A stretch of DNA of 64,000 nt, taken from positions 101,121 to 165,120 of the forward strand of contig NZ_WVTD01000010.1 of assembly GCF_009856825.1 (NCBI RefSeq), in the 5' to 3' direction. Below, in pieces: positions 1-9,189 of the stretch (its first letter is position 1; the number at the start of each line of letters is the position of its first letter). This DNA comes from Novosphingobium silvae. Its GTDB lineage: Bacteria > Pseudomonadota > Alphaproteobacteria > Sphingomonadales > Sphingomonadaceae. A program made the position numbers and the translations under genes. The notes under the pieces are model-generated. The model saw only the letters and a program-made list of their open reading frames with translations. It did not search any database and was not told the DNA's origin.

Positions 1-683
1 CCTGCCCGCAGCTCTTCCATCAGCGCGCCCATGCGCACGAAGGCCTGGCGCGAGGGCTCGAGGTCGCTGATCTGGCTGCCGATGTGGACGGCAAGGCCCC
101 GCATCTCGAGGCCGGGCAGACCAGCGAGGCGGGCGTATATGCCAGCAGCACGGTCATAGGCGACGCCGAACTTGTTCTCGGCCTTGCCCGTGGAGATCTT
201 GGCATGGGTGCGCGCATCGACATCCGGATTGACGCGAAGCGTGCAGGTGGCACGCGCGTCCAGCGACTGGGCGATGGCGGAAAGCTCGACGCCTTCCTCC
301 TCGCTCTCGAGGTTGAACTGGCCAATCCCTGCGCGAAGGGCGGCGGCGAGTTCCGCACGGGTCTTGCCCACGCCCGAGAAGACGATGTCCTGCGCCTTCA
401 TGCCTGCTGCCAGCGCGCGGTTCATCTCGCCCTCGGAGACGACGTCCGCGCCATAGCCTTCGTTGGCCAGCAGGCGCAGGACCGCAAGATTGGGGTTCGA
501 CTTGACCGCGAAGGCGATGTGCACGCGCGGCAGCGCCGAGAGCGCTTCACGGAAGACCTGCGCATGGCGTGAAAGCGTGGCGCGCGAGTAGACGTAGACG
601 GGCGTGCCCACCTCGCGCGCGATAGCGGCGAGCGGCACCTGTTCGGCGTGGAGTTCGCCGTCGACTAAACCGAAATGATCCAT
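1..683 (-). CDS. lysA: Diaminopimelate decarboxylase, C-terminus beyond the window
   Basis: This is the N-terminal 227 residues of a PLP-dependent fold-III decarboxylase that converts meso-diaminopimelate to lysine in the cytosol. The reading frame is open to the window edge, so the C-terminal part (about 190 residues) is outside. The PLP-lysine motif FAVKSNPN lies near residue 60. GADVVSEGE and the HIGSQI motif follow, as expected for LysA. The ATG at 683 gives a normal N-terminus (MDHFGLVDGE). The gene starts 13 bp after the small lipoprotein gene and is the last visible gene of an argH-lipoprotein-lysA operon. Confidence 0.93.
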   Translation of the reverse strand, partial: MDHFGLVDGELHAEQVPLAAIAREVGTPVYVYSRATLSRHAQVFREALSALPRVHIAFAVKSNPNLAVLRLLANEGYGADVVSEGEMNRALAAGMKAQDIVFSGVGKTRAELAAALRAGIGQFNLESEEEGVELSAIAQSLDARATCTLRVNPDVDARTHAKISTGKAENKFGVAYDRAAGIYARLAGLPGLEMRGLAVHIGSQISDLEPSRQAFVRMGALMEELRA

Positions 684-696
684 GTAATCTGTGGCC

Positions 697-966
697 TTAC
701 TGGGGCTGCGGTGCTTCGGGCGGGGGAAGATCGAAGGGATCGTCCTCGCGCTCCTCGGAGCGGGTGCGAAGCTCGACGCTGCGCAGCGGAATGGCGACGG
801 GCGAGGCGGTCAGCAGCTCCGTCGTGGAAGGCTTGTCCGCTCGGCCATACGGCGCCGGCGGCAGCTGCTGCCCGGGTTTGAGCGCCAGCGGAGAGCGCTG
901 CCCGCAAGCGGCGAGCGCCGTGGCCACCAGGATCAGCATCGCGCCCTGCTTCATGCCGTGCCGCAT
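697..966 (-). CDS. Small LptM/YifL-like lipoprotein
   Basis: This 89-residue protein has a short N-terminal hydrophobic segment ending in the lipobox LAAC (Cys at residue 21), followed by a Pro- and charge-rich tail. It is therefore a small lipoprotein. Lipoproteins of this type occur next to lysA or dapF in many Proteobacteria. In E. coli the member LptM assists maturation of the LPS translocon LptDE; the same role here is inferred only from context. It lies 4 bp after argH and 13 bp before lysA, so it is almost certainly cotranscribed with both. Confidence 0.8.
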   Translation of the reverse strand: MRHGMKQGAMLILVATALAACGQRSPLALKPGQQLPPAPYGRADKPSTTELLTASPVAIPLRSVELRTRSEEREDDPFDLPPPEAPQPQ

Positions 967-970
967 CGAA

Positions 971-2347
971 TCAACCCTCCAGACCGAGGGCTGCGCGCGC
1001 TTCCGCCACGCGCAGCCGTACCTGATCGGGCGCGGTGCCCCCGTGCGACTTGCGCGCGGCTACCGAAGCCTCGACCGAGAGTGCATTGAATACGCGCTCG
1101 TCGATGCGGCTGTCGATGGTCTTGAGATCGTCCAGCGGCAGCTGGTCGAGCGCGACGCCCCGGCTTTCGGCAAGCTTCACTGCGGCACCCGTGATGTGGT
1201 GCGCCTCGCGGAAGGGAATGTCGCCTTCGCGCACCAGCCAGTCGGCAAGGTCGGTGGCAGTGGCGAAGCCGAGTTCGGCGGCGCCTCGCATCCGCTCGGT
1301 GCGGAACTTCGTCTCGGCTACCATTCCGGCTATGGCCGCGATGGACAACGCCAGCAGTCCGGCCGCCTCGAAGACGGGCGGCTTGTCGTCCTGCATGTCC
1401 TTGGAATAGGCGAGCGGCAGGCCCTTCATCGTCATCATCAGCGAGACGAGGCAGCCGGAGATGCGCCCGGCATGGCCGCGCACCAGTTCGGCGGCGTCGG
1501 GGTTCTTCTTCTGCGGCATGATCGAACTGCCGGTGGACAGCGCATCGGGCAGCGTGACGAAGCCGAAGGGCTGGCTGGCCCAGATGATGAACTCCTCGGC
1601 GAGCCGCGAGAGGTGCAGCGCGCACTGGCTCGCGGCCATGAGGTAGTCGAGCGCGAAGTCGCGGTCGGATACGGAATCGAGGCTGTTCGCCGTCGGCCCG
1701 TCGAAGCCTAGTGCCTGGGCGGTCATCTCGCGGTCGATCGGGAAGCCGGTTCCAGCCAGCGCCGCCGAGCCCAGCGGGCTGCGGTTCATGCGCTTGCGCG
1801 CGTCGTGGAAGCGCGAGCGGTCACGGCCGATCATCTCGTAATAGGCCATGAGGTGGTGGCCAAGGGTGACAGGCTGCGCGGTCTGCAGGTGGGTGAAGCC
1901 GGGCATGATGCTGTCGGCATGTTCGCCTGCGCGCATGACCAGAGCGACTTGCAGCGCCTGCAGCCCGGCCTCGGCCTGGTCGATCGCATCGCGAACCCAG
2001 AGGCGGAAGTCGGTCGCCACCTGGTCGTTGCGCGAACGCGCGGTGTGGAGGCGCCCCGCGACCGGCCCGATCAGCTGCGCAAGGCGCGATTCGGTGGTCA
2101 TGTGGATGTCCTCGAGGTCCCAGTCCTCGGGAACGCCGCTGGCCTCGTACTCCGCCCCGACCGCGTCGAGCCCGTCGCGGATGGTCACCGCATCCTCGCC
2201 GGAAACGACCCTGCAGGCGCCCAGCATCGCGACGTGCGCCTTGCTCGCCGCGATGTCCTGCCGCCACAGTGCCTTGTCGAAGGGAATCGAGGCGTTTATC
2301 TCGCGCATGATTGCCGACGGTCCCTGTGCGAACCGTCCGCCCCACAT
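971..2347 (-). CDS. argH: Argininosuccinate lyase
   Basis: ArgH cleaves argininosuccinate to arginine and fumarate, the last step of arginine synthesis. The 458-residue product has the usual length for a fumarase/aspartase superfamily member. It begins MWGGRF, contains HTARSRNDQ, and has the signature [11 protein letters not shown] with the catalytic serine loop. The ATG at 2347 has a poor ribosome binding site. An in-frame TTG at 2389 would add 14 residues (MSEREDSK...) and has an AGGA eight to nine bases upstream, so it may be the true start. In that case argH overlaps the 5' end of the divergent thioredoxin gene. Confidence 0.95.
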   Translation of the reverse strand: MWGGRFAQGPSAIMREINASIPFDKALWRQDIAASKAHVAMLGACRVVSGEDAVTIRDGLDAVGAEYEASGVPEDWDLEDIHMTTESRLAQLIGPVAGRLHTARSRNDQVATDFRLWVRDAIDQAEAGLQALQVALVMRAGEHADSIMPGFTHLQTAQPVTLGHHLMAYYEMIGRDRSRFHDARKRMNRSPLGSAALAGTGFPIDREMTAQALGFDGPTANSLDSVSDRDFALDYLMAASQCALHLSRLAEEFIIWASQPFGFVTLPDALSTGSSIMPQKKNPDAAELVRGHAGRISGCLVSLMMTMKGLPLAYSKDMQDDKPPVFEAAGLLALSIAAIAGMVAETKFRTERMRGAAELGFATATDLADWLVREGDIPFREAHHITGAAVKLAESRGVALDQLPLDDLKTIDSRIDERVFNALSVEASVAARKSHGGTAPDQVRLRVAEARAALGLEG

Positions 2348-2366
2348 CTGGTTGGAGCCTGCCGCC

Positions 2367-2972
2367 TTGCTGTCTTCCCGTTCGCTCAAGTCGCTCGTCC
2401 TGTGTTCGCTCGCCGGGGCCTCGGCGCTCGTGGTCGCGGGCTGCGATAGTAAAGGTGGGAAGGACGCGCAACCGCAGGCTTCCCAGGGTGCGCAGCAGGC
2501 CGGCCCGGCCGATGGCCCTGCCGCCGCTTCCGACAAGCTCGACCGCTCGCACAAGGGCGAGGCGATGCCCACGGTCAGCCTCGTCGACAACACGGGCGAA
2601 AGCCTCGACCTGTCTTCGTTCAAGGGCAAGCCGCTGCTGATCAACCTGTGGGCCACATGGTGCGCCCCGTGCATTGCCGAGATGCCGACGCTCGCCAAGC
2701 TGATCGCGCGGGAACCGGAACTGGGCGTCACCGTGCTGCCGATCTCGCAGGACATCGGCCAGACCGACAAGGTCGTCGAGATCCTGCGCCGCCGCGAACT
2801 GGAGCAGATCCAGCCCTGGGTGGACGAGCAGGGCGATCTTGGGTTCCAGTACGGCGGCAACCTGCCGGTGACGGTGCTGTTCGACAGCCAGGGCAAGGAA
2901 GTCTGGCGCTACACCGGCGGCAACGACTGGACCTCGCCCGAGGCGCTGAAGCTGATCGCCGAGGCCAAGTGA
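2367..2972 (+). CDS. TlpA/ResA-type thioredoxin lipoprotein
   Basis: This 201-residue protein is a membrane-anchored thiol-disulfide oxidoreductase of the TlpA/ResA family, acting in the periplasm on cytochrome c maturation or other cysteine proteins. A signal sequence ends in the lipobox VVAGC (Cys 26). A low-complexity linker (residues 27-60) leads into the thioredoxin fold with the active site WCAPC (Cys 99 and Cys 102). No ATG fits. The TTG at 2367 is chosen because GGAG lies nine bases upstream and the signal peptide is then of normal length. Only 19 bp separate it from the argH ATG, so the two divergent promoters must lie inside the neighbouring gene. Confidence 0.85.
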   Translation: MLSSRSLKSLVLCSLAGASALVVAGCDSKGGKDAQPQASQGAQQAGPADGPAAASDKLDRSHKGEAMPTVSLVDNTGESLDLSSFKGKPLLINLWATWCAPCIAEMPTLAKLIAREPELGVTVLPISQDIGQTDKVVEILRRRELEQIQPWVDEQGDLGFQYGGNLPVTVLFDSQGKEVWRYTGGNDWTSPEALKLIAEAK

Positions 2973-2996
2973 CGGAGACGGCGCCCGTTCCCTGAA

Positions 2997-3026
2997 GGGC
3001 AAGGGCCTTGATGAAAGGCCTTGCCC
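2997..3026 (+). terminator. Hairpin after the thioredoxin gene
   Basis: A 12-bp stem with one bulged G (GGGCAAGGGCCTT pairing with AAGGCCTTGCCC) begins 24 bp after the thioredoxin stop codon. No U-run follows, so factor-independent termination is possible but not certain. Confidence 0.5.
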
Positions 3027-3031
3027 GTCAA

Positions 3032-3067
3032 TATATGATTCGTATATCGCGATATACGAATCATATA
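3032..3067. promoter_or_regulatory. Perfect 36-bp palindrome, probable operator of the ParD-like gene
   Basis: Positions 3032-3049 are the exact reverse complement of 3050-3067 (half-site TATATGATTCGTATATCG), with no spacer. The palindrome is AT-rich in otherwise GC-rich DNA and ends 12 bp before the ATG of the ParD-like gene, where it would overlap the promoter. Ribbon-helix-helix antitoxins of the ParD type commonly bind such repeats to repress their own operon; that role is inferred here. Confidence 0.7.
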
Positions 3068-3079
3068 GGACTTCGCGAA

Positions 3080-3304
3080 ATGGGCATCGTCAACGTCGAC
3101 GACGAACTGCATGACCAGATGCGCAAGGCGAGCAAGGTCACCTTGCGCTCCATCAACGCGCAAGCTGCGTGGTGGATCAGGATCGGCATGCTGTGCGAGG
3201 CCGAGCCCGCCCTCAGCTTCAACGAGATCGTCGCGCGCGAGATGAACGCGGCGGGCGTCGCTCCGCCTCCTCTTCTGCCGCGCGTGCCGCAGGAAGCGGC
3301 ATAG
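3080..3304 (+). CDS. ParD-like (DUF3423-type) antitoxin-like protein
   Basis: This 74-residue protein resembles the ParD-like family related to ribbon-helix-helix antitoxins: a short strand (GIVNVDDELHDQMR) followed by helices containing SINAQAAWWIRIG. It is probably a DNA-binding autorepressor. The ATG at 3080 is preferred over upstream in-frame ATGs because those run through the 36-bp palindrome. The partner gene, seven bases downstream, is a methionine aminopeptidase rather than a ParE toxin. I recall this ParD-like/map pairing from other Proteobacteria, but its function is not established here. Confidence 0.7.
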   Translation: MGIVNVDDELHDQMRKASKVTLRSINAQAAWWIRIGMLCEAEPALSFNEIVAREMNAAGVAPPPLLPRVPQEAA

Positions 3305-3311
3305 CGCAGGC

Positions 3312-4109
3312 ATGATCAAGCAGCCCCACGAACTGGAGCTCATGGCCCGGGCCGGACGCCTTCTGGCCTCGGTGTTCGAGATGCTCGACCGCACGCCGCT
3401 CCAGGGCAGATCGACGCTGGAGATCGACGCCATGGTCGAGCGCTTCATCGTCGAGGACCTCCAGGCGCGCCCTGCCAGCAAGGGGCAGTACGGCTATGGC
3501 TTCGTGCTCAACTGCTCGATAAACGAGGTGGTCTGCCACGGCGTCCCCTGTGCCTCGCAGGTGCTGCATGACGGCGACATCGTCAATCTCGACATCACGC
3601 TGGAGAAGGACGGCTTCATCGCCGATTCCAGCAAGACCTACCTGGTCGGCAACGTCGCCCCCGCCGCCCGCAAGCTCGTGCAGACCTGCTACGAGGCGCT
3701 GTGGCACGGCATTCGCGCCGTCCGCCCGGGCGCGCGCCTAGGCGACGTGGGCTTCGCGATCGAGCGCCATGCGCGCCGCCATGGGTACTCGGTCGTGCGT
3801 GAATATTGCGGCCACGGCATCGGGCGGGAAATGCATGAGGAGCCGCAGGTGCTGCACTTCGGCAAGCCCGGCACCGGCCTTGTCCTGCGCGAAGGCATGG
3901 TCTTCACTATCGAGCCCATGCTCAACCGCGGCCGCCGCAACGTGGAGACGCTGGACGACGGCTGGACCGTGGTGACGAAGGACGGCTCGCTCTCGGCCCA
4001 GTTCGAACACACCGTCGCCGTCACCGCGGAAGGCGTTCGCGTACTGACCCTGCGTGCGGACGAGAAGGACATGGCAGCAAGGAAGGCCGCTCCCAAGGCC
4101 GCCGCCTGA
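3312..4109 (+). CDS. map: Type I methionine aminopeptidase
   Basis: This 265-residue enzyme removes N-terminal methionine from new proteins. All metal and active-site residues of the family are visible: His76, Asp94, Asp105, His168 (in CGHGIG), Glu201 (FTIEPM) and Glu232 (QFEHTV). The length is normal, with a short Ala/Lys-rich tail. It follows the ParD-like gene by seven bases and should be cotranscribed and controlled by the palindrome at 3032-3067. Such copies may be additional to a housekeeping map gene elsewhere in the genome, which cannot be checked in this window. Confidence 0.93.
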   Translation: MIKQPHELELMARAGRLLASVFEMLDRTPLQGRSTLEIDAMVERFIVEDLQARPASKGQYGYGFVLNCSINEVVCHGVPCASQVLHDGDIVNLDITLEKDGFIADSSKTYLVGNVAPAARKLVQTCYEALWHGIRAVRPGARLGDVGFAIERHARRHGYSVVREYCGHGIGREMHEEPQVLHFGKPGTGLVLREGMVFTIEPMLNRGRRNVETLDDGWTVVTKDGSLSAQFEHTVAVTAEGVRVLTLRADEKDMAARKAAPKAAA

Positions 4110-4234
4110 GGAGACAGGTCCCGCGCCTTTGCCTGTCAGGTCGGCAGGCAGGATCTGCTCACACTTTATGGATGCGCTTGTCTAATCCGGAGACCTTTCG
4201 CTAGAGGGTCGCACTCTCCCGGGGAGGCGGCACG

Positions 4235-5410
4235 ATGGCAACGGAAGTGATCTTGGAAGATGTCGCGGCGGTAAGCCGCATCGATGCGGTGCCATCGATC
4301 CTGGAGATCGTGTGCCGCATAACCGGTCTGCGCTTTGCAGCCGTCGCCAGAGTGACCGACAAGGAGTGGGTGGCATGCGCGGTCCGCGACGAGATCGAAT
4401 TCGGCCTGCAGGTCGGTGGCTCGCTGGACCTGAAAACCACCATCTGCGATGAAATCCGCGATTCCCGAACCGGCGTGATCATAGATCACGTTTCCGAAGA
4501 CCCGGTTTTCTGCACCCATCACACGCCGCGTCGATACGGCTTCGAGAGCTATATCTCGATCCCCATCGTGAAACCCTCGGGGGAGTTTTTCGGCACGCTG
4601 TGCGCGCTCGACCCGCTCCCGGCGAAACTGCGCGAGCCGGGCATCGTCGCGACTTTCGAGAACTTCGCGCACCTCATCGGCATGCAGCTTGCCATGCAGG
4701 ACGAGCTGGCCAGCAAGGACGATCAGATCGCCCAGGCCGGCAGCACCGCCATCATACGCGAGCGGTTCATCGCGATCCTTGGGCATGACCTGCGAAACCC
4801 CATCGCGGCGCTGGCGGCGGGGACCGACATGCTGAAGCGCATCAACAGCGCGCCCAGACCCACGCTCATCCTGGCGCAGATGGAGCAGAGCCTGCAACGC
4901 GCGAAGCTGCTGATCGATGATTTGCTGGACTTCGCCCGGGGGCACCTCGGCAACGGCCTGACGCTGAGGATCAGTTCCAACCCGGACCTGGGAGTACCCC
5001 TGCGGCAAACCATCGCGGAGTTGCAGATCGTCCACCCCGACCAGCCGATCGAACTGGACACCGCCTTCGACGAGCCGGTGAGATGCGACGTGGATCGCAT
5101 CACGCAGCTACTCTCCAACCTGGTCAGCAATGCCCTCACCCATGGCGCCAAAAGCAAGCCCGTCCGGGTCCGGGCGGAGAGCAGAAATGGCCACTTCGTT
5201 CTGACGGTAGCCAACCAGGGGGCGCCCATTGCGAAGGACAAGATGCGCCACCTCTTCGATCCTTTCTCCGGAAATTCGGACGGGACCAAGGGGCTGGGAC
5301 TGGGGCTGTTCATCGCCCATGAAATCGCGACAGCCCACAACGGCAGCATCGACGTTGCCTCCGACGAACACGAGACGTGTTTCCGCCTGACGATGCCCTC
5401 GACCTGCTGA
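4235..5410 (+). CDS. GAF-domain sensor histidine kinase
   Basis: This 391-residue soluble kinase has no membrane segment. A GAF domain (about residues 20-155) is followed by a HisKA dimerisation domain with the H-box GHDLRNP (His184). An ATPase domain follows with the N-box NLVSNALTHG near residue 295, and the G-box GLGLGLF near residue 365. The GAF domain has cysteines and histidines (VFCTHHTP) that could bind a cofactor, but the signal cannot be read from sequence. No response regulator gene is adjacent, so it is an orphan kinase in this window. Confidence 0.9.
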   Translation: MATEVILEDVAAVSRIDAVPSILEIVCRITGLRFAAVARVTDKEWVACAVRDEIEFGLQVGGSLDLKTTICDEIRDSRTGVIIDHVSEDPVFCTHHTPRRYGFESYISIPIVKPSGEFFGTLCALDPLPAKLREPGIVATFENFAHLIGMQLAMQDELASKDDQIAQAGSTAIIRERFIAILGHDLRNPIAALAAGTDMLKRINSAPRPTLILAQMEQSLQRAKLLIDDLLDFARGHLGNGLTLRISSNPDLGVPLRQTIAELQIVHPDQPIELDTAFDEPVRCDVDRITQLLSNLVSNALTHGAKSKPVRVRAESRNGHFVLTVANQGAPIAKDKMRHLFDPFSGNSDGTKGLGLGLFIAHEIATAHNGSIDVASDEHETCFRLTMPSTC

Positions 5411-5617
5411 CAACGCGGCTGCCTGGCGCCATGCCAGAGGTATATGGGCGCGGAGGCGCGGAAGATGCCGGGAAAGCCGCAGCCCTTTTCCGTTCCTGCA
5501 AACTCGGCGACAACCGCGGCATCGTAGGAAAAGGCGGCATCACCGCAAAACCACCCCCGCGGCTCAGCGTCCCTTTTTCCTTGTTCGGCACCTCCGGCCA
5601 GCGGCGGCAATGGGTGG

Positions 5618-6133
5618 TTAGCGGACTACCCGCTCACAGGCGGCTAACGCTTCCGCAGCTAACTTGTCTGCGTAAGGCTCTTTGGAAGGCTCTGCCCATA
5701 TTTTCAGGTCGGGGATCAATGAAGGGTCCGCACAAATGCTGGCTGCTTCCAGCGCAGGGATCGTAATTGATTGCTTGCTAAGTTCCGCTTGCACGAATGG
5801 GAGAGCAATAACGGGATCAAGACCGGCAAGTCCTAATATTGCTTCGCCCCTGACACAATCGTCCGCGTCTGAGGCCGCCCGATACAAAGCATCTCGCACA
5901 GCAGGTGTGTCCCTGCCCTCTTGGCTTAGAAGCAATACGGCCCAATCGCGATTTGCGCGATCGGGGTCGCACGTAAGTTCTATGAGCCTGTTAAGATTTT
6001 CAGTAGCAAAAGGTCCATCGGTCAGCGGCACTTGCTCGGCTATAACCGATTTGAGAAATTCCGAGGGAGGTTCGTAGCGCTTGAGCATCATGATGACATG
6101 CCACGACCAACGAGGCTCAGCAATAATGTCCAC
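5618..6133 (-). CDS. HEAT-repeat protein
   Basis: This 171-residue protein consists of helical repeats of the HEAT/PBS-lyase type: ANRDWAVLLLSQEG, DADDCVRGEAILGLAGLD and ITIPALEAASICADP mark three units. Such repeats usually form a protein-binding scaffold, and no catalytic motif is present. The gene is visibly richer in A and T than its neighbours and stands alone, which suggests recent acquisition. Its cellular role cannot be assigned. Confidence 0.7.
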   Translation of the reverse strand: MDIIAEPRWSWHVIMMLKRYEPPSEFLKSVIAEQVPLTDGPFATENLNRLIELTCDPDRANRDWAVLLLSQEGRDTPAVRDALYRAASDADDCVRGEAILGLAGLDPVIALPFVQAELSKQSITIPALEAASICADPSLIPDLKIWAEPSKEPYADKLAAEALAACERVVR

Positions 6134-6201
6134 AATAGCGGCGTAAGAGGAAAGTCCGCTATTGGTGGTCGCGGCACCCCGTACCGCTCATCAATCGCCG
6201 C

Positions 6202-7569
6202 TCAGGACGACGGCGGGGGTGAACTGCGCTTCGATGCCGCCTGGTTGCGCAGCAGGATCCAGGGGACGTGCTCGGTATCGTAGCGGCTGCGCAGCGCGCG
6301 GGGGAAGAAGGGGGGCATGTGGTCGCCCACGATCAGCACGTCGGCTTCGGGAAAGTCGGGCCGCATGATCTCGGCCGCGATGGCATCGGCGAGGTTCTGC
6401 TGAATCTGGTAGGAGCGGCACAGCATCGGCAGCCGGGCGTCCCACTCGGGATCGTCGGTGTGGCAGGTCTGGGTGTGCAGGCTGGGGTCGGACGGCACCG
6501 GCAGGTGGCTGTTGAGCGTCAGCCAGTAGATGAGGTTGCGGCGATCGCCCGAGGCGCGAAGCCTTTTGCCGATGATGCGCGGCACGTCGACGTCGCACGC
6601 CCCCGCGAACACCCCGCCGCAGGCGCTTGCGCCCTGCTGCAACAGGTCGGGCTTGAACAGCGCAGTGTCGAAGCCGAGGTCCGCGTACCAGTCCTGCCGG
6701 TCGAAGAAGTCGCCCGTGAACGCGTGGATCGCGGTGGTGGCGAAGCCCGCCTCGCGGAAGCGGCCGGGCAGGCAATGCGCGTTCGCGAAGTCGAAGCGGT
6801 CGTAGTCGGACCAGATCGAGCACCATTCCCGCAGTTCGGCATTGGTGGTGGAGCCATAGTAGGCCGTCATCCCGCTCGAGACAGCGTACCTCGCGGACCA
6901 GCGGTGCGCGCCCCAGGCCCTGTCGAAGAGCCTGCGATCATGCGCGTTGTTGGGTTGCCCCAGCGATTCGACGAGAATGACGACGAGGTTTCTCGACTTC
7001 AAGGTCTCGGGCGCGATGCGGGTCTGGAACAGGGCGGAGTCGATGGGCGTGCCGGCGGGGGCGGCCATCTTGTATGTGCCGCGCGTTCCTGCCGTGGCGA
7101 CGCTGTCGGCATTGATGAGCAGCGAGACCGCGGCAAGCGCCATGAGCTTCTGCCCGCCTTCGGAAAGCCGCGGCGTGTGCGGCGCGAACCGGAGCGCGGC
7201 CGCAAGCGCCATGGTGAGGATCAGCGCCGCGGCGACATACTCCGGCGAGTTCCCGAGGTTGAGCTCGCCCGCATAGGCGAGCGAGGCGGCGATCTTCTCG
7301 AAGTCGAGATTGAATGAATAGGCCACGTACATGAGCAGGCTCGTGGCGAAGCAGGCCAAAACGCCGAGGCGCCGCAGCCACACCGCGCGGCTGTGGCAGA
7401 CGAGTATCGCCAGAAGACCGGAGACGAACATCGGGAAGGCCATAGAAGGCCCTCCGATGACCCACATCACCACGGCTCCAAGGTTGGGAACGAGCACCCA
7501 CCAGAACGCGAACGCGGGTGAGAACTGCCTCAATAATCCAAAACGCTGCCCCTGCATGTGCCCCCGCAC
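6202..7569 (-). CDS. LTA-synthase/OpgE-like membrane sulfatase-fold enzyme
   Basis: This 455-residue protein has about five N-terminal membrane segments (residues 15-165) and a periplasmic alkaline-phosphatase-fold domain. Family features are the metal-binding VESLGQ near residue 200, a threonine nucleophile candidate in GSTTNAELR near residue 245, and GDHMPPFF near residue 425. Relatives transfer phosphoglycerol or phosphoethanolamine to glycans or lipids at the outer face of the inner membrane. The substrate is unknown. A second start at MQGQ four codons later is also possible. Confidence 0.8.
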   Translation of the reverse strand: MRGHMQGQRFGLLRQFSPAFAFWWVLVPNLGAVVMWVIGGPSMAFPMFVSGLLAILVCHSRAVWLRRLGVLACFATSLLMYVAYSFNLDFEKIAASLAYAGELNLGNSPEYVAAALILTMALAAALRFAPHTPRLSEGGQKLMALAAVSLLINADSVATAGTRGTYKMAAPAGTPIDSALFQTRIAPETLKSRNLVVILVESLGQPNNAHDRRLFDRAWGAHRWSARYAVSSGMTAYYGSTTNAELREWCSIWSDYDRFDFANAHCLPGRFREAGFATTAIHAFTGDFFDRQDWYADLGFDTALFKPDLLQQGASACGGVFAGACDVDVPRIIGKRLRASGDRRNLIYWLTLNSHLPVPSDPSLHTQTCHTDDPEWDARLPMLCRSYQIQQNLADAIAAEIMRPDFPEADVLIVGDHMPPFFPRALRSRYDTEHVPWILLRNQAASKRSSPPPSS

Positions 7570-7708
7570 AATTACCTACGTATTGAGCGGGGTCGGGATA
7601 GAAAAGGGTGGTTAACGATTGGTTGCCGGGCCGGGCAGCGTCACAACTCTCTGTAGAAGGGCCGGGATGTGCCCGGAGCCTCGAGACGGACTTGCGGGAT
7701 GAGGCCTT

Positions 7709-9067
7709 TCAATACGTCGTGGGCGAGCCGGTCCCCATGTACCGCGCAAGGTTCATGTGCAGCGAGGCGACCGAGCGCTCCATGTAGGGATTGGGCTGCG
7801 CACCACGAAATCCCACGTTCTTCATGCCTTGCTGCACGGCGGCCATGTTGTTGAAGTCCTGCTGCAGCACGGGCGGCCAGTCGGCAGGTTCGGTGTACTC
7901 CCATTCGGTCTGCGGAGCCTGTCCCTCGGGGTAGAGTTCATAGACTGCGGCCTCGAAGATGCACATGTCAGGGTCACCCTTGTAAGGGCGGGCCTGGTAG
8001 CAAAGCATGTTGTTGACCGCGTGGCCGATCTGAAAATTCGGGAAGATCTGCCAGGCCGTGCCTGCCTGCGCGGTGTGCTGCGGGTCGACCTGCGCCCAGA
8101 CCACGCCGCGCGCCTCGTCCTCGCGCCGTGCGGTGCTGATCCAGTAGGCGGAGACATCGGCCGGAGCGGTGCCTTCGGGCAGTTCGTCCTTCAGCCGGTT
8201 CGCCACCGCCACCAGCGTGGCGGTGGTATTGGTATTGGCGTTCTCCCAGGTGAAGTTCTGCATTTCCGCCGTGGTCAGGCGCGGATCCTCGCCCACGCCA
8301 AGGCGCAGCTTGCCCGAATCCTCCTCCTGGCCCTTGGGCGCCTCGTAGCCGATGTTCGAATGCAGGCCCTGGTTGCGGGCCCATCCCCGGAACTGACCGA
8401 ACTCCATGAACTCGGGGTGGGTAGTCGAAACGTGGTAGGTTTCGCAGAAAGCCTCCATCGCGACTTTCCAGTTGCACTGGAACACCACCCACTTGCGCCA
8501 GCGCGGGCGCATCTTCTCAAGCCCGTAGGGGTCGAGCATCGACGCGGCCGGATGGAGGTACTCCGCCAGCGGCCCGGCTCCAGGATCGAGGTTGATCCAG
8601 ATCCACCCCCCCCAGCTATCGACGTTCACCCGGCCCAGATCGGCACGCCCGCCGCACAGGTGTCCCTGCCAGTCGGCTTCGTGCTCGACATAGGTGTTCT
8701 GCCCGTCCAGCCCGAAGGTCCAGCCATGATAGCCGCAGATGAACCCCGCGCGATTGCCGGAAGCGTTGCGCTTGCCCGGCGGAGTATCCACGAGCTTGCG
8801 ACCTCGGTGCGGGCAGACATTGTGAAAGGCACGTATCTCGCTGTCAGAAGCGCGCACGATGATCACCGAATCGTCGAGGATGTCGAAAGTGATGTACGAA
8901 CCGACCTGTTCGATATCCTCCATTCGGGCGGCTTGCAGCCAGGCCCTGCGCCACAACCTGTCGCGCTCAGCCCGGGCATATTCGGGCGAGACGTAGGCCT
9001 CGGCCGGAACGCTGACCGGGGCGACCAAGTCTTCCGGTGCCTGCACGATCCTGCCAATCTCACCCAT
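7709..9067 (-). CDS. Rieske-type aromatic ring-hydroxylating oxygenase, alpha subunit
   Basis: This 452-residue protein is a Rieske non-haem iron oxygenase. The [2Fe-2S] ligands are Cys85/His87 (CPHRG) and Cys111/His114 (CGYHGW). The mononuclear iron ligands are His212 and His217 in ETYHVSTTHPEF, with an Asp in QQDFNN near the C-terminus as the likely third. Members insert oxygen into aromatic rings or demethylate ethers. No beta subunit, ferredoxin or reductase gene is found in the window, so electron-transfer partners must be elsewhere. It opens the catabolic cluster and precedes an MFS gene in the same direction. The true substrate is unknown. Confidence 0.92.
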   Translation of the reverse strand: MGEIGRIVQAPEDLVAPVSVPAEAYVSPEYARAERDRLWRRAWLQAARMEDIEQVGSYITFDILDDSVIIVRASDSEIRAFHNVCPHRGRKLVDTPPGKRNASGNRAGFICGYHGWTFGLDGQNTYVEHEADWQGHLCGGRADLGRVNVDSWGGWIWINLDPGAGPLAEYLHPAASMLDPYGLEKMRPRWRKWVVFQCNWKVAMEAFCETYHVSTTHPEFMEFGQFRGWARNQGLHSNIGYEAPKGQEEDSGKLRLGVGEDPRLTTAEMQNFTWENANTNTTATLVAVANRLKDELPEGTAPADVSAYWISTARREDEARGVVWAQVDPQHTAQAGTAWQIFPNFQIGHAVNNMLCYQARPYKGDPDMCIFEAAVYELYPEGQAPQTEWEYTEPADWPPVLQQDFNNMAAVQQGMKNVGFRGAQPNPYMERSVASLHMNLARYMGTGSPTTY

Positions 9068-9189
9068 GGTATCCTCGCATCTGACTGTACGGATTTGCGC
9101 CGGTTATCTCATTACTGGCACACAGGAGCAAATCGCCGGAGCGGTGAGCGTCACCCATGACACCGCTCGCCGCGACGATGCTTCGGTTC

